Shown piece by piece: positions 8,534-18,716 of a DNA stretch of 37,398 bases. Origin of the DNA: Limnohabitans sp. Rim8 (GTDB lineage Bacteria; Pseudomonadota; Gammaproteobacteria; Burkholderiales; Burkholderiaceae_C); assembly GCF_945901735.1 (NCBI RefSeq), contig NZ_CAMDLM010000033.1, positions 1 to 37,398 on the forward strand. The letters are read 5' to 3'. Position 1 is the first letter of the stretch. The number at the start of each line of letters is the position of its first letter. A program made the position numbers and the translations under genes. Under the pieces are notes generated by a model. The model saw only the letters and a program-made list of their open reading frames with translations, had not been told where the DNA came from and ran no database searches.

Positions 8534-9018
8534 TCTCTGAGTCAACCAAAGCGCGCTTTGCGCGTGAAGTCGCCAAGTTCCCTGCAGATCAAAAGCAGTC
8601 GGCCGTCATGGCCTGCCTGGCTATCGTTCAGCAAGAACAAGGCTGGGTCAGCCCCGACAGTGAGCAAGTCGTGGCCGAGGTGTTGGGCATGCCTGTGATG
8701 GCCGTGCACGAAGTCACCACCTTCTACAACATGTACAACCAAAAGCCGGTGGGCAAGTTCAAACTCAACGTTTGCACCAACCTGCCTTGTCAGTTGCGTG
8801 GTGGCCAAAAGGCTTTGGAACATCTCGAACACAAATTGGGCGTGCGTGTCGGTGAAACCACTGCCGATGGCTTCTTCACTTTGCAGCCCAGCGAATGCCA
8901 GGGCGCTTGCGCCGATGCGCCGGTTCTGCTGGTGAACGACCGCCACATGTGCAGTTTCATGAGCCACGATAAGCTCGACCAATTGGTTGATAGTTTGAAG
9001 AAAGCCGAGGCGGCCTGA
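8530..9018 (+). CDS. nuoE: NADH-quinone oxidoreductase subunit E
   Basis: The 24-kDa subunit with the [2Fe-2S] cluster N1a, part of the NADH dehydrogenase module with NuoF and NuoG. The 162-residue product has a thioredoxin-like C-terminal half with the four cluster ligands C82, C87 (VCTNLPCQL) and C123, C127 ([11 protein letters not shown]). The N-terminal helical half contains the [12 protein letters not shown] motif. Start and stop overlap with nuoD (ATGA) and nuoF (TGATG). Confidence 0.97.
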   Translation: MISESTKARFAREVAKFPADQKQSAVMACLAIVQQEQGWVSPDSEQVVAEVLGMPVMAVHEVTTFYNMYNQKPVGKFKLNVCTNLPCQLRGGQKALEHLEHKLGVRVGETTADGFFTLQPSECQGACADAPVLLVNDRHMCSFMSHDKLDQLVDSLKKAEAA

Positions 9019-10418
9019 TGAACGTCGAACAAATTCTCAGCCAATTCCAGGCCAACGGCGTGGAATCGTGCTTCCATGATCGCCACATCAACCCGCAAAT
9101 TTATGCCGGTCTGAACGGCACCAACTGGGGCATCCAAGACTACGAATCGCGTGGCGGCTACGCGGCCCTGCGCAAGATTTTAGGCAAAGACGGTGCTGAG
9201 CCCAATGCCGAGACCGGCGTTGCTGGCATGACGCAAGACCAAGTGATCGCCACTGTCAAAGAATCGGGCCTGCGCGGTCGCGGCGGTGCGGGTTTCCCCA
9301 CGGGGCTCAAGTGGAGCTTCATGCCCCGCCAGTTCCCCGGTCAAAAGTACCTGGTGTGCAACTCGGACGAAGGCGAGCCGGGCACCTGCAAAGACCGCGA
9401 CATCATGGAGTACAACCCCCACACCGTGATCGAGGGCATGATCATCGCGGCTTATGCCATGGGCATCAGCGTGGGTTACAACTACATCCACGGCGAAATT
9501 TTCCACACCTACGAGCGCTTTGAAGCGGCCCTCGAAGAAGCCCGCGCCGCAGGCTATTTGGGCAACCACATCATGGGCAGCACGTTCAGCTTTCAGTTGC
9601 ACGCCTCGCACGGGTTTGGCGCTTACATCTGCGGCGAAGAAACCGCTTTGCTTGAATCACTCGAGGGCAAAAAAGGCCAGCCCCGCTTCAAGCCACCGTT
9701 CCCCGCCAGCTTTGGCCTGTACGGCAAGCCCACCACCATCAACAACACCGAAACCTTCGCAGCAGTGCCCTGGATCATCCGCAACGGAGGGCAGGCGTAT
9801 CTGGAATGCGGAAAGCCCAACAACGGCGGCACCAAGATCTTCTCGGTCAGCGGTGACGTGGAGCGCCCCGGCAACTACGAAGTGCCCATGGGCACGCCCT
9901 TTGCCAAGCTGCTCGAACTGGCCGGTGGCATGCGCGGTGGTCGCCAACTCAAAGCGGTGATCCCAGGCGGCTCGTCTTCGCCCGTCGTGCCTGCCGAGTT
10001 GATGATGAAGCTCACCATGGACTACGACAGCATCGCCAAAGAAGGCGGCTCCATGCTGGGTTCGGGCGCGGTGATTGTGATGGACGAGACCCGTTGCATG
10101 GTTAAGGCCCTGGCGCGTTTGTCTTACTTTTATTCACACGAGTCCTGTGGCCAATGCACCCCTTGCCGTGAAGGCACAGGCTGGCTCTGGCGCATGGTGG
10201 ACCGCATTGAACACGGCCAAGGCCGTGCCAGCGACATCGACATGCTGGACAGTGTGGCCGGCAACATCATGGGTCGCACGATTTGCGCCTTGGGTGATGC
10301 AGCGGCCATGCCGGTGCGCGGCATGCTCAAGCATTTCCGTCACGAATTTGTACACCTCATCGAGCACAAGACCTCCATGGTCAGCGCCGATGCAACAGCG
10401 GTGAAGACCCATGGTTGA
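9018..10418 (+). CDS. nuoF: NADH-quinone oxidoreductase subunit F
   Basis: The 51-kDa subunit that oxidises NADH through FMN and passes electrons to the [4Fe-4S] cluster N3. In the 466-residue product the NADH/FMN site is marked by [17 protein letters not shown] and [16 protein letters not shown]. Cluster N3 is held by C377, C380 and C383 ([11 protein letters not shown]) and C423 (GRTICALGD). The first 60 or so residues include the extension typical of beta- and alphaproteobacterial proteins. It overlaps nuoE by one base and nuoG by eight. Confidence 0.98.
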   Translation: MNVEQILSQFQANGVESCFHDRHINPQIYAGLNGTNWGIQDYESRGGYAALRKILGKDGAEPNAETGVAGMTQDQVIATVKESGLRGRGGAGFPTGLKWSFMPRQFPGQKYLVCNSDEGEPGTCKDRDIMEYNPHTVIEGMIIAAYAMGISVGYNYIHGEIFHTYERFEAALEEARAAGYLGNHIMGSTFSFQLHASHGFGAYICGEETALLESLEGKKGQPRFKPPFPASFGLYGKPTTINNTETFAAVPWIIRNGGQAYLECGKPNNGGTKIFSVSGDVERPGNYEVPMGTPFAKLLELAGGMRGGRQLKAVIPGGSSSPVVPAELMMKLTMDYDSIAKEGGSMLGSGAVIVMDETRCMVKALARLSYFYSHESCGQCTPCREGTGWLWRMVDRIEHGQGRASDIDMLDSVAGNIMGRTICALGDAAAMPVRGMLKHFRHEFVHLIEHKTSMVSADATAVKTHG

Positions 10419-12522
10419 AATAGAACTCGACGGTCAGAAAGTGGAAGTTGCCGAAGGCAGCATGGTCATGCATGCGGCTGAAAAAGCCGGCACCTACATT
10501 CCGCATTTCTGCTACCACAAGAAACTCTCCATTGCTGCCAACTGCCGGATGTGCCTGGTCGAGGTCGAAAAGGCTCCCAAACCCATGCCCGCCTGCGCCA
10601 CGCCCGTGACGCAAGGCATGATCGTGCGCACCAAGAGCGACAAAGCCATTGCGGCCCAAAAGTCGGTCATGGAGTTTTTGCTGATCAACCACCCGCTCGA
10701 TTGCCCCATCTGCGACCAAGGCGGTGAGTGCCAGTTGCAAGACTTGGCGGTGGGTTACGGTGGCAGCACCTCGCGTTACGAAGAAGAAAAGCGTGTGGTC
10801 TTTCACAAAGAGGTCGGCCCCCTGATCTCGATGGAAGAGATGAGCCGCTGCATCCACTGCACTCGCTGCGTGCGCTTCGGCCAAGAAGTGGCCGGTGCCA
10901 TGGAGCTGGGCATGTCGCACCGGGGTGAGCATGCCGAGATTGAAACCTTTTTGGGCCAGACGATTGACTCCGAGTTGTCGGGCAACATGATCGACATCTG
11001 CCCCGTGGGCGCTTTGACCAGCAAGCCTTTCCGCTACCATGCCCGCACCTGGGAGCTGTCGCGCCGCAAGTCGGTGGCAGCACACGACTCCTCGGGCGCC
11101 AACCTGATCGTGCAGGTCAAGAACAACCAGGTCATGCGCGTCGTGCCGCTGGAAAACGAAGACCTCAACGAGTGCTGGATCGCCGACCGTGAGCGTTTCT
11201 CTTATGAAGCCCTGAACGGCACCGACCGCCTGACCCATCCCATGCTCAAGCAGGGCGGTGAGTGGAAAACCGTTGACTGGCAAACCGCCCTCGAATATGT
11301 GGCCAATGGCCTGCGCAGCATCCAGCGCGACCACGGGGCCAACAGCATTGGCGCACTGGTCAGCCCGCACAGCACCGTAGAAGAGTTGTACCTGGCCGGT
11401 GCCTTGATGCGCGGCCTGGGATCGGACAACATCGACCACCGCCTGCGCCAAGCCGAATTTGGCGCGGCTGAAGGTGTGCGCACCTTGGGCACATCCATTG
11501 CCTCGCTGAGCACATTGCAACGCGTGCTGGTGGTGGGTTCCAACCTGCGCAAAGACCATCCGCTGTTTGCCTTGCGTGTGCGCCACGCCGTGCGCCATGG
11601 CGCTGCCGTGAACCTGATCACCGACAAAGGCGCTTTCAGTCATGCCGACGCCTGGGCCATGCCTGTGGCCAACGCGGTGGTGACCGATGCGTTTGACTGG
11701 GCGCAAACCTTGGCCGATGTGGCGACCGCTGTTGCAGCTGTGAAAGGCGTGACAGCCCCTTGTGCGGGCACGGCTTCTGCACAAGCCCAAGCCATCGCCA
11801 ATTCTCTGATGGGTGGCGAACGCAAGGCGGTGCTGCTGGGCAATGCCGCAGCGCACCATGCCAACGCTTCGACCTTGCTGGCCCTGGCCAACTGGATTGC
11901 CGAGCAAACGGGTGCGACTGTCGGTTACCTGACCGAAGCGGCCAACACCGTGGGTGCGCAATGGGTGGCTGCTCAACCTCAAACCGGCGGCAAACATGCG
12001 GGCCAGATGCTGGCCGGTGGCCTGAAAGCCGCGATCTTGCTGAACACCGAGCCCGAGTTTGACAGCGCCGCAGGTGGCGCCGCTGCCCAAGCCTTGGCAC
12101 AAACTGAGATGGTGGTGACCCTCAGCCCGTTCAAGGCCAACATGGCCTTCAGCGATGTGCTGCTGCCGATGGCCCCGTTCACCGAAACATCGGGCTCTTT
12201 TGTCAACGCCGAAGGCCGTCTGCAAAGCTTCCACGCCGTGGTCAAGCCTTTGGCCGATACCCGCCCGGCCTGGAAAGTGCTGCGCGTGCTGGCCAACTTG
12301 CTCGACATTCCCGGTGTGGCTTTTGAAACCTCTCAAGACGTATTGGCCCGCGCCACGGCTCAGCCGCTGACGGCATCAAACGCCACACGGGCCGCCATCA
12401 ACCTGACGGGGACCCCCACGCCCGCTCCTGCGGTTGCTTCCATTTACCAGCTGGATGGCACCGTGCGCCGTGCGCCGTCTTTGCAATTGACCGCAGACGC
12501 CCGTCAGGAGGTGACCCCATGA
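10411..12522 (+). CDS. nuoG: NADH-quinone oxidoreductase subunit G
   Basis: The 75-kDa iron-sulfur subunit of the electron-input module. The 703-residue product has an N-terminal ferredoxin domain for cluster N1b (C34, C45, C48, C62). Next comes an H94/C98/C101/C107 motif ([17 protein letters not shown]), then a CxxCxxC at 147-153 with a distal cysteine in [11 protein letters not shown] molybdopterin-oxidoreductase-like domain fills the rest. Where E. coli and Thermus have the extra N7 cluster cysteines, this protein reads [17 protein letters not shown], so N7 is absent. It overlaps nuoF by eight bases and nuoH by four. Confidence 0.97.
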   Translation: MVEIELDGQKVEVAEGSMVMHAAEKAGTYIPHFCYHKKLSIAANCRMCLVEVEKAPKPMPACATPVTQGMIVRTKSDKAIAAQKSVMEFLLINHPLDCPICDQGGECQLQDLAVGYGGSTSRYEEEKRVVFHKEVGPLISMEEMSRCIHCTRCVRFGQEVAGAMELGMSHRGEHAEIETFLGQTIDSELSGNMIDICPVGALTSKPFRYHARTWELSRRKSVAAHDSSGANLIVQVKNNQVMRVVPLENEDLNECWIADRERFSYEALNGTDRLTHPMLKQGGEWKTVDWQTALEYVANGLRSIQRDHGANSIGALVSPHSTVEELYLAGALMRGLGSDNIDHRLRQAEFGAAEGVRTLGTSIASLSTLQRVLVVGSNLRKDHPLFALRVRHAVRHGAAVNLITDKGAFSHADAWAMPVANAVVTDAFDWAQTLADVATAVAAVKGVTAPCAGTASAQAQAIANSLMGGERKAVLLGNAAAHHANASTLLALANWIAEQTGATVGYLTEAANTVGAQWVAAQPQTGGKHAGQMLAGGLKAAILLNTEPEFDSAAGGAAAQALAQTEMVVTLSPFKANMAFSDVLLPMAPFTETSGSFVNAEGRLQSFHAVVKPLADTRPAWKVLRVLANLLDIPGVAFETSQDVLARATAQPLTASNATRAAINLTGTPTPAPAVASIYQLDGTVRRAPSLQLTADARQEVTP

Positions 12523-13601
12523 TTGACGCGCTGTACAACGGCGGCCTGAATTTGGTGGCTGCCAGCTGGTGGGCCACGATGGCGTGGCCTGTTTTGTGGA
12601 TTTTGCTCAAGATCGTTGCCATCCTCGCGCCGCTGATGGGTGCCGTAGCCTACCTGACGCTGTGGGAGCGCAAGCTCTTGGGCTTCATGCAAGTGCGTCA
12701 TGGCCCCAACCGCGTGGGGCCGTTTGGTTTGCTGCAGCCGATTGCAGACGCCCTGAAGTTGCTGACCAAAGAACTGATCAACCCCACAGCGGCCAGCCCC
12801 GGCTTGTTCCGCTTGGGCCCGATCATGGCCATCATGCCGGCGCTGGCTGCCTGGGTCGCTATTCCGTTTGGCCCCGAGCAGGCGCTGACCAACATCAATG
12901 CCGGCTTGCTGCTGGTCATGGCCATCACCTCGATCGAGGTTTATGGCGTGATCATCGCGGGATGGGCATCAAATTCCAAATACGCCTTTTTGGGTGCGCT
13001 GCGCGCATCGGCCCAGATGGTGAGCTACGAAATCGCCATGGGCTTTTGCTTCCTGGTGGTCTTGATGGTCTCGGGCAGCATGAACCTGACCGAGATCGTG
13101 CTGGCGCAAGGCAAGGGCGCTGCCGCAGACATGGGCCTGAGCTTCCTTTCCTGGAACTGGTTGCCTTTGTTGCCGATTTTTATCGTCTACTTGATCTCTG
13201 GCGTGGCCGAAACCAACCGCCACCCGTTTGACGTGGTCGAAGGCGAAGCCGAGATCGTGGCCGGTCACATGGTCGAGTATTCGGGCATGGGCTTTGCGAT
13301 CTTCTTCTTGGCCGAATACGCCAGCATGTGGCTCGTGTCCATTCTGGCCGTCATCATGTTCCTGGGCGGCTGGTTGTCGCCCATCGACAGCGCCTTGTTC
13401 AACTGGATACCCGGCTGGATCTGGCTGGGTCTGAAGACCTTCTTAGTCGTTTCCATGTTCATCTGGATCCGTGCCACGTTCCCGCGCTTCCGTTATGACC
13501 AGATCATGCGTCTGGGCTGGAAGATTTTCATCCCCGTCACTTTGGTGTGGCTGCTGGTCGTCGGCGTGTGGTTGCACTCGCCCTGGAACATCTGGCTCTG
13601 A
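12519..13601 (+). CDS. nuoH: NADH-quinone oxidoreductase subunit H
   Basis: Heel subunit of the membrane arm that closes the quinone chamber and links it to the proton channels. The 360-residue product is strongly hydrophobic, with about eight membrane helices. Conserved loops include [20 protein letters not shown] and the acidic [19 protein letters not shown] that lines the quinone cavity. It starts with ATG four bases before the nuoG stop codon, with an AGGAGGTGA ribosome-binding site inside nuoG. Confidence 0.98.
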   Translation: MIDALYNGGLNLVAASWWATMAWPVLWILLKIVAILAPLMGAVAYLTLWERKLLGFMQVRHGPNRVGPFGLLQPIADALKLLTKELINPTAASPGLFRLGPIMAIMPALAAWVAIPFGPEQALTNINAGLLLVMAITSIEVYGVIIAGWASNSKYAFLGALRASAQMVSYEIAMGFCFLVVLMVSGSMNLTEIVLAQGKGAAADMGLSFLSWNWLPLLPIFIVYLISGVAETNRHPFDVVEGEAEIVAGHMVEYSGMGFAIFFLAEYASMWLVSILAVIMFLGGWLSPIDSALFNWIPGWIWLGLKTFLVVSMFIWIRATFPRFRYDQIMRLGWKIFIPVTLVWLLVVGVWLHSPWNIWL

Positions 13602-13614
13602 TCGGTGAATGACC

Positions 13615-14124
13615 ATGACCACAATGACTGCTTCCTCTTTCTCGATCAAGGACTTCCTCAAGAGCTTCATGCTCGTGGAGTTGCTCAAGGGCATGGCTCT
13701 GACGGGACGCTACGCTTTCGCCCGCAAGGTGACAGTGCAGTTCCCAGAAGAAAAAACGCCGCTGTCGCCGCGTTTTCGTGGCCTGCATGCCCTGCGCCGT
13801 TATGACAACGGTGAAGAGCGCTGCATCGCCTGCAAGCTCTGCGAGGCGGTGTGCCCAGCCATGGCCATCACCATTGAAGCTGGCCAGCGAGAGGACGGTT
13901 CGCGCCGCACCACACGCTACGACATCGACTTGACCAAGTGCATTTTCTGCGGCTTTTGTGAAGAAAGCTGCCCGGTGGACTCGATCGTCGAAACGCATAT
14001 TTTCGAATACCACGGCGAAAAACGCGGTGACCTGTACTTCACCAAGGACATGTTGCTGGCCGTGGGCGACCGTTACGAAAAAGAGATCGCTGCCGCCCGC
14101 GCCGCCGATGCTCCTTACCGTTGA
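13615..14124 (+). CDS. nuoI: NADH-quinone oxidoreductase subunit I
   Basis: The 23-kDa ferredoxin-like subunit with clusters N6a and N6b that connects NuoG to NuoB. The 169-residue product has two CxxCxxCxxxCP motifs, [17 protein letters not shown] and [17 protein letters not shown]. An N-terminal amphipathic stretch ([16 protein letters not shown]) anchors it to the membrane arm. Three in-frame ATGs lie close together (13609, 13615, 13624). The middle one has GGTGA 6 nt upstream and is chosen, but homologous sequence begins clearly only at about 13624. Confidence 0.96.
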   Translation: MTTMTASSFSIKDFLKSFMLVELLKGMALTGRYAFARKVTVQFPEEKTPLSPRFRGLHALRRYDNGEERCIACKLCEAVCPAMAITIEAGQREDGSRRTTRYDIDLTKCIFCGFCEESCPVDSIVETHIFEYHGEKRGDLYFTKDMLLAVGDRYEKEIAAARAADAPYR

Positions 14125-14161
14125 ACGCCGCCCAGTCCTGAACACTTAAAAAGACAGACTT

Positions 14162-14812
14162 ATGGACGTCAAGACCGGTTTCTTCTACCTCTTCTCGGTG
14201 GTGCTGCTGTTTGCGGCCTTCCGGGTGGTGACCGCACGCAACCCCGTGCACGCGGTGCTCTACCTCATGCTGGCTTTCTCGCAAGCCTCGGCCGTGTGGT
14301 TCCTTCTCAATGCAGAGTTTTTGGCCATTTTGCTGGTGCTGGTGTACCTGGGTGCGGTGATGGTGCTTTTCCTGTTCGTGGTGATGATGCTGGACATCGG
14401 CATCGACACTGTGCGCAAAGGTTTTTGGAAAAACTTTCCTTTGGCGGCCACTTTGGGGGCCGTCGTCGCCCTGGAAATGGCCGCAGTGTTGTTGTCCGGT
14501 TTTCGCGTGTCCGAAGCGCCGGTCATGGGCAACGGCGCCGTGCCGGTGGACAATGCCAAGGCATTGGGCATCTTGCTTTATACCGAATACCTGATGCCGA
14601 TCCAGATCGCGGCGGCCATTTTGCTGGTGGCCATGATCGCGGCCATTGCCCTGACTTTGCGTGAGCGCAAGGACAGCAAGGCGATTGACCCGTCCATTCA
14701 AGTCAAGGTGCGTGCTGCCGACCGCATGCAGGTGGTCAAAATGGCCCCGACTCAAGCGGCGCCTGCGCCGGTTGCTCAAACTGACGCAGCACCTGTGGAG
14801 GTGAAAAAATGA
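14162..14812 (+). CDS. nuoJ: NADH-quinone oxidoreductase subunit J
   Basis: Membrane subunit (ND6 family) next to NuoA and NuoK. The 216-residue product has five predicted membrane helices. The conserved third helix reads [20 protein letters not shown] and contains the pi-bulge glycine and tyrosine region of the family. The last 50 or so residues are soluble and rich in alanine, proline and charged residues, an extension whose function is unknown. The stop codon overlaps the nuoK start (ATGA). Confidence 0.97.
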   Translation: MDVKTGFFYLFSVVLLFAAFRVVTARNPVHAVLYLMLAFSQASAVWFLLNAEFLAILLVLVYLGAVMVLFLFVVMMLDIGIDTVRKGFWKNFPLAATLGAVVALEMAAVLLSGFRVSEAPVMGNGAVPVDNAKALGILLYTEYLMPIQIAAAILLVAMIAAIALTLRERKDSKAIDPSIQVKVRAADRMQVVKMAPTQAAPAPVAQTDAAPVEVKK

Positions 14813-15120
14813 TGACACTGACCCTTGGACACTTCTTGTCGCTCGGCGCCATGCTGTTTGCATTGTCCGTGATCGGCATTTTCCTCAACCGCAAGAACCT
14901 GATCGTTTTGCTCATGGCCATCGAGCTGATGCTGCTGGCCGTGAACATGAACTTTGTGGCGTTTTCACACTACCTGGGTGACATGCACGGCCAAGTGTTC
15001 GTTTTCTTCATCCTGACGGTGGCTGCGGCCGAATCGGCCATTGGCTTGGCCATTTTGGTGCTGTTGTTCCGCAACCAGCACAACATCAACGTGGACGAAC
15101 TCAATTCGCTCAAGGGTTAA
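14809..15120 (+). CDS. nuoK: NADH-quinone oxidoreductase subunit K
   Basis: Small membrane subunit (ND4L family) of the proton-translocating arm. The 103-residue product has three helices with the two buried glutamates of the family, in [13 protein letters not shown] and in [14 protein letters not shown] strong GGAGG (14797-14801) stands 7 nt before the ATG at 14809; the adjacent ATG at 14812 is a possible alternative that removes one methionine. It overlaps nuoJ by four bases and is followed after 7 bp by nuoL. Confidence 0.97.
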   Translation: MMTLTLGHFLSLGAMLFALSVIGIFLNRKNLIVLLMAIELMLLAVNMNFVAFSHYLGDMHGQVFVFFILTVAAAESAIGLAILVLLFRNQHNINVDELNSLKG

Positions 15121-15127
15121 CAAGAAT

Positions 15128-17167
15128 ATGAGTCAGACCCTCAACGCCAGCACACTGCTGGCCATCCCCTTGGCCCCGCTGGTGGGCGCTTTGTTGGCCG
15201 GCATTTGGGGCACCCAATTCGGCGGCAACTGGATTGGCCGTCGCCTGTCGCACAGCTTCACCATTTTGGGCGTACTCTTGGCGTTCATCCTGTCGGCCAT
15301 GACGCTGAGCAGCGTCCTGGCTGGGGCCACTTTCAACGAAAGCATCTACACCTGGATGGTGGTGGGTGGCCTGAAGATGGAAGTCGGCTTCATGGTCGAC
15401 AGCCTCACGGCGATGATGATGTGCGTCGTCACCTTCGTGTCCCTCATGGTGCACATCTACACCATCGGCTACATGGACGAGGACGAAGGCTACAACCGCT
15501 TTTTTGCCTACATCTCGCTGTTCACTTTTTCCATGCTGATGCTGGTGATGAGCAACAACTTGCTGCAGCTGTTTTTCGGCTGGGAAGCGGTGGGCTTGGT
15601 GTCTTATTTGCTGATCGGCTTTTGGTACAACAAACCGACCGCCATCTTCGCCAACATGAAGGCATTTTTGGTCAACCGGGTCGGTGACTTTGGCTTCATC
15701 CTCGGCATCGGCCTGATTGTGGCCTACACCGGCACACTCAACTACACCGAGCTGTTTGCCAAGGCGCAAGAACTGGCCGCCATCGATTTCCCTTGGTACA
15801 TCTTCGGCATGGACGCCATGCTGATCACAGTGATCTGCATCTGCCTGTTCATCGGCGCCATGGGCAAGTCGGCCCAGTTCCCGCTGCACGTGTGGCTGCC
15901 TGATTCGATGGAAGGCCCCACGCCCATCTCTGCGCTGATCCACGCGGCCACCATGGTGACGGCGGGCATCTTCATGGTGGCGCGCATGTCGCCGCTGTTC
16001 GAGTTGTCCGATTCGGCTTTGAACTTCATGATGGTCGTCGGCTCGATCACGGCGCTGTTCATGGGCTTTTTGGGCATCATCCAAAACGACATCAAACGCG
16101 TGGTGGCTTATTCCACCTTGTCACAGCTCGGTTACATGACGGTGGCGCTGGGCGCATCGGCTTACTCGGTGGCCGTGTTCCACCTGATGACGCATGCGTT
16201 CTTCAAAGCGCTGCTGTTTTTGGGTGCTGGTTCCGTCATCATGGGCATGCACCACAACCAGGACATCCGCTACATGGGCGGTCTGCGCAAGTACATGCCC
16301 ATCACCTGGATCACGTCTTTGCTGGGTTCGCTGGCCCTGATCGGCACGCCTCTGTTCTCGGGTTTTTACTCCAAGGACAGCATCATCGAAGCCGTGCACC
16401 TGAGCACATTGCCCGCCGCTGGCTTTGCCAACTTTGCGGTGCTGGCGGGGGTGTTTGTCACGGCTTTCTATTCGTTCCGCATGTACTTTCTGGTCTTCCA
16501 TGGCCCTGAGCGCTACGACCAGAACCCGGATGCGCACCACGATGACCACCACGTGCACAACGATCACGCAGGCGATCACGGCCACGACAAACCGCACGAG
16601 TCGCCTTGGGTGGTGACGGTGCCACTCATCTTGTTGGCGATTCCTTCGGTGGTGATTGGCTACATGACGATCGGCCCCATGCTGTACGGCGACTTCTTCA
16701 AGGACGTCATCTTCATCGACGCCGTCAAACACCCTGCCATGCAGCAGTTGGGGCAGTTGTTCCACGGTCCGGTGGCCATGGCGGTTCACGGCCTCAGCAT
16801 GGCGCCGTTCTGGCTGGCTTTGGCCGGTGTGGTGACCGCTTGGTACATGTACTTGGTCAACCCCAAAGTGCCGGCCTTCTTTGCCCGCGCTCTGCGTCCG
16901 CTGATCGTGGTCCTCGAGAACAAGTACTACATGGACTGGATCAACGAAAACATCCTGGCCAAAGGTGCACGTGGTTTGGGCATGGGTCTGTGGAAGTTGG
17001 GCGACCGCGCCATCATCGACGGCTTCTTCGTCAACGGTTCCTGGAAAGTCGTGGGTTGGGTGTCTGGCGTGGTGCGCTGGTTCCAGTCGGGTTTCCTGTA
17101 CCACTACGCACTGGTCATGATTTTGGGTGTGTTCGCGCTGATGACGTATTTCGTCTGGCTCGCTTAA
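15128..17167 (+). CDS. nuoL: NADH-quinone oxidoreductase subunit L
   Basis: Distal antiporter-like proton pump of complex I, with the long lateral helix that runs along the membrane arm. The 679-residue product (E. coli 613) has about 16 membrane helices. It contains GWEAVGLVSYLLIGFWY, GKSAQFPLHVWLPDSMEGPT and HAATMVTAGIFMV, which include the channel lysine, glutamate and histidine residues. A histidine/aspartate-rich hydrophilic loop at about residues 466-490 (HHDDHHVHNDHAGDHGHD) accounts for part of the extra length. The ATG at 15128 is 7 bp after the nuoK stop codon. Confidence 0.97.
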   Translation: MSQTLNASTLLAIPLAPLVGALLAGIWGTQFGGNWIGRRLSHSFTILGVLLAFILSAMTLSSVLAGATFNESIYTWMVVGGLKMEVGFMVDSLTAMMMCVVTFVSLMVHIYTIGYMDEDEGYNRFFAYISLFTFSMLMLVMSNNLLQLFFGWEAVGLVSYLLIGFWYNKPTAIFANMKAFLVNRVGDFGFILGIGLIVAYTGTLNYTELFAKAQELAAIDFPWYIFGMDAMLITVICICLFIGAMGKSAQFPLHVWLPDSMEGPTPISALIHAATMVTAGIFMVARMSPLFELSDSALNFMMVVGSITALFMGFLGIIQNDIKRVVAYSTLSQLGYMTVALGASAYSVAVFHLMTHAFFKALLFLGAGSVIMGMHHNQDIRYMGGLRKYMPITWITSLLGSLALIGTPLFSGFYSKDSIIEAVHLSTLPAAGFANFAVLAGVFVTAFYSFRMYFLVFHGPERYDQNPDAHHDDHHVHNDHAGDHGHDKPHESPWVVTVPLILLAIPSVVIGYMTIGPMLYGDFFKDVIFIDAVKHPAMQQLGQLFHGPVAMAVHGLSMAPFWLALAGVVTAWYMYLVNPKVPAFFARALRPLIVVLENKYYMDWINENILAKGARGLGMGLWKLGDRAIIDGFFVNGSWKVVGWVSGVVRWFQSGFLYHYALVMILGVFALMTYFVWLA

Positions 17168-17189
17168 CGGTTTTGAGGACAATATAAAA

Positions 17190-18665
17190 ATGGGATTGTT
17201 AAGCCTTGCCATCTGGATGCCGATCGCTTTCGGCGTCGTCTTGCTGGCCTGCGGTCGCGACAGCCAAGCGGGCGCTGTGCGCTGGTTGGCGCTTGTCGGC
17301 GCGATCGCCAGTTTGCTGGTCACACTGCCTTTGATTTCGGGCTTTCAGCTCGGCACATCCGAGATGCAGTTCGTCGAAAAACTCTCTTGGATTGAGCGCT
17401 TCAATGTGCACTACCACCTGGGCGTGGATGGCATCTCGCTGTGGTTGATTCCACTGACGGCCTTCATCAACGTGGTGGTGGTCATTGCGGGCTGGGAAGT
17501 CATCACCCGCAAGGTCAGCCAGTACATGGCGGCTTTCTTGATTTTGTCGGGCCTGATGATCGGTGTGTTCTGTGCCCTCGACGGCATCCTGTTCTACGTC
17601 TTTTTTGAGGCGACCTTGATCCCGATGTACCTGATCATCGGCATCTGGGGCGGCCCGAACAAGATTTACGCGGCGTTCAAATTTTTCCTTTACACGTTGC
17701 TCGGTTCACTCCTGATGCTGATCGCCTTGATCTATCTGTACGTCACATCCGGCGGCAGCTTCGACATCCTGACCTGGCACCAGCTGCCCTTGTCGGGCAC
17801 CGTGCAGACCTTGCTGTTCTTTGCCTTTTTTGCGGCGTTTGCCGTCAAGGTGCCGATGTGGCCGGTGCACACCTGGCTGCCCGATGTGCACGTGGAAGCG
17901 CCTACCGGCGGCTCCGCTGTGCTGGCGGCCATCATGCTCAAGCTGGGCGCTTATGGGTTCTTGCGCTTTTCCATGCCGATTGCACCCGATGCGGCCCGTG
18001 AGTGGGGCATGTTGATCATCGTGCTGTCGCTGGTGGCTGTGGTCTATGTGGGCCTGGTGGCCATGGTCCAGCAGGACATGAAAAAGCTGGTGGCGTATTC
18101 GTCGGTGGCACACATGGGCTTTGTCACTTTAGGCTTTTTCATCTTCAACCCGCTCGGCGTGTCTGGCGGCATTGTGCAGATGATTGCGCACGGCTTTGTG
18201 TCGGCCGCCATGTTCCTGTGCATCGGCGTCTTGTACGACCGGGTGCACTCGCGTGAAATCGCCAGCTATGGCGGCGTGGTCAACACCATGCCCAAGTTCG
18301 CCGCCTTTGCCTTGCTTTTTGCCATGGCCAATGCGGGCTTGCCGGGTACTGCGGGTTTTGTGGGCGAGTGGATGGTCATTTTGGGCGCCGTGAAGTTCAA
18401 CTTCTGGATCGGCCTGCTGGCCGCTTCGGCCCTGATTTTTGGCGCGGCTTACACCTTGTGGATGTTCAAGCGGGTGTACCTGGGCCCTGTGACCAATGAC
18501 GACGTCAAGGGCCTGGTTGACATCAACGCGCGTGAATTCCTGATGCTCAGTTTGCTGGCCGTGGCCGTGCTCTACATGGGCATTTACCCCAAACCGTTCA
18601 CCGATGTGATGGATGCTTCGGTGATGGACTTGCTCAAGCACGTGGCCTTGTCCAAGCTGCCTTGA
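17190..18665 (+). CDS. nuoM: NADH-quinone oxidoreductase subunit M
   Basis: Second antiporter-like proton-pumping subunit of complex I. The 491-residue product has about 14 membrane helices. Conserved channel motifs include FFEATLIPMYLIIGIWGG with the key glutamate, FAVKVPMWPVHTWLPDVHVE with lysine and histidine, and KKLVAYSSVAHMGFV. GAGGA lies 10 nt before the ATG in a 22-bp A/T-rich gap after nuoL. Confidence 0.98.
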   Translation: MGLLSLAIWMPIAFGVVLLACGRDSQAGAVRWLALVGAIASLLVTLPLISGFQLGTSEMQFVEKLSWIERFNVHYHLGVDGISLWLIPLTAFINVVVVIAGWEVITRKVSQYMAAFLILSGLMIGVFCALDGILFYVFFEATLIPMYLIIGIWGGPNKIYAAFKFFLYTLLGSLLMLIALIYLYVTSGGSFDILTWHQLPLSGTVQTLLFFAFFAAFAVKVPMWPVHTWLPDVHVEAPTGGSAVLAAIMLKLGAYGFLRFSMPIAPDAAREWGMLIIVLSLVAVVYVGLVAMVQQDMKKLVAYSSVAHMGFVTLGFFIFNPLGVSGGIVQMIAHGFVSAAMFLCIGVLYDRVHSREIASYGGVVNTMPKFAAFALLFAMANAGLPGTAGFVGEWMVILGAVKFNFWIGLLAASALIFGAAYTLWMFKRVYLGPVTNDDVKGLVDINAREFLMLSLLAVAVLYMGIYPKPFTDVMDASVMDLLKHVALSKLP

Positions 18666-18716
18666 GCGGCCAGGACCTGAACGTTTCGCCTGAATAGAAC
18701 AATTGAGAGAACACAG

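Noticed and set aside
10381..12336. Open frame of 651 codons on the minus strand opposite nuoG
   Set aside because: It is the antisense shadow of nuoG, rich in His/Gln/Gly as expected from reversed GC-rich codons, and has no recognisable domain.
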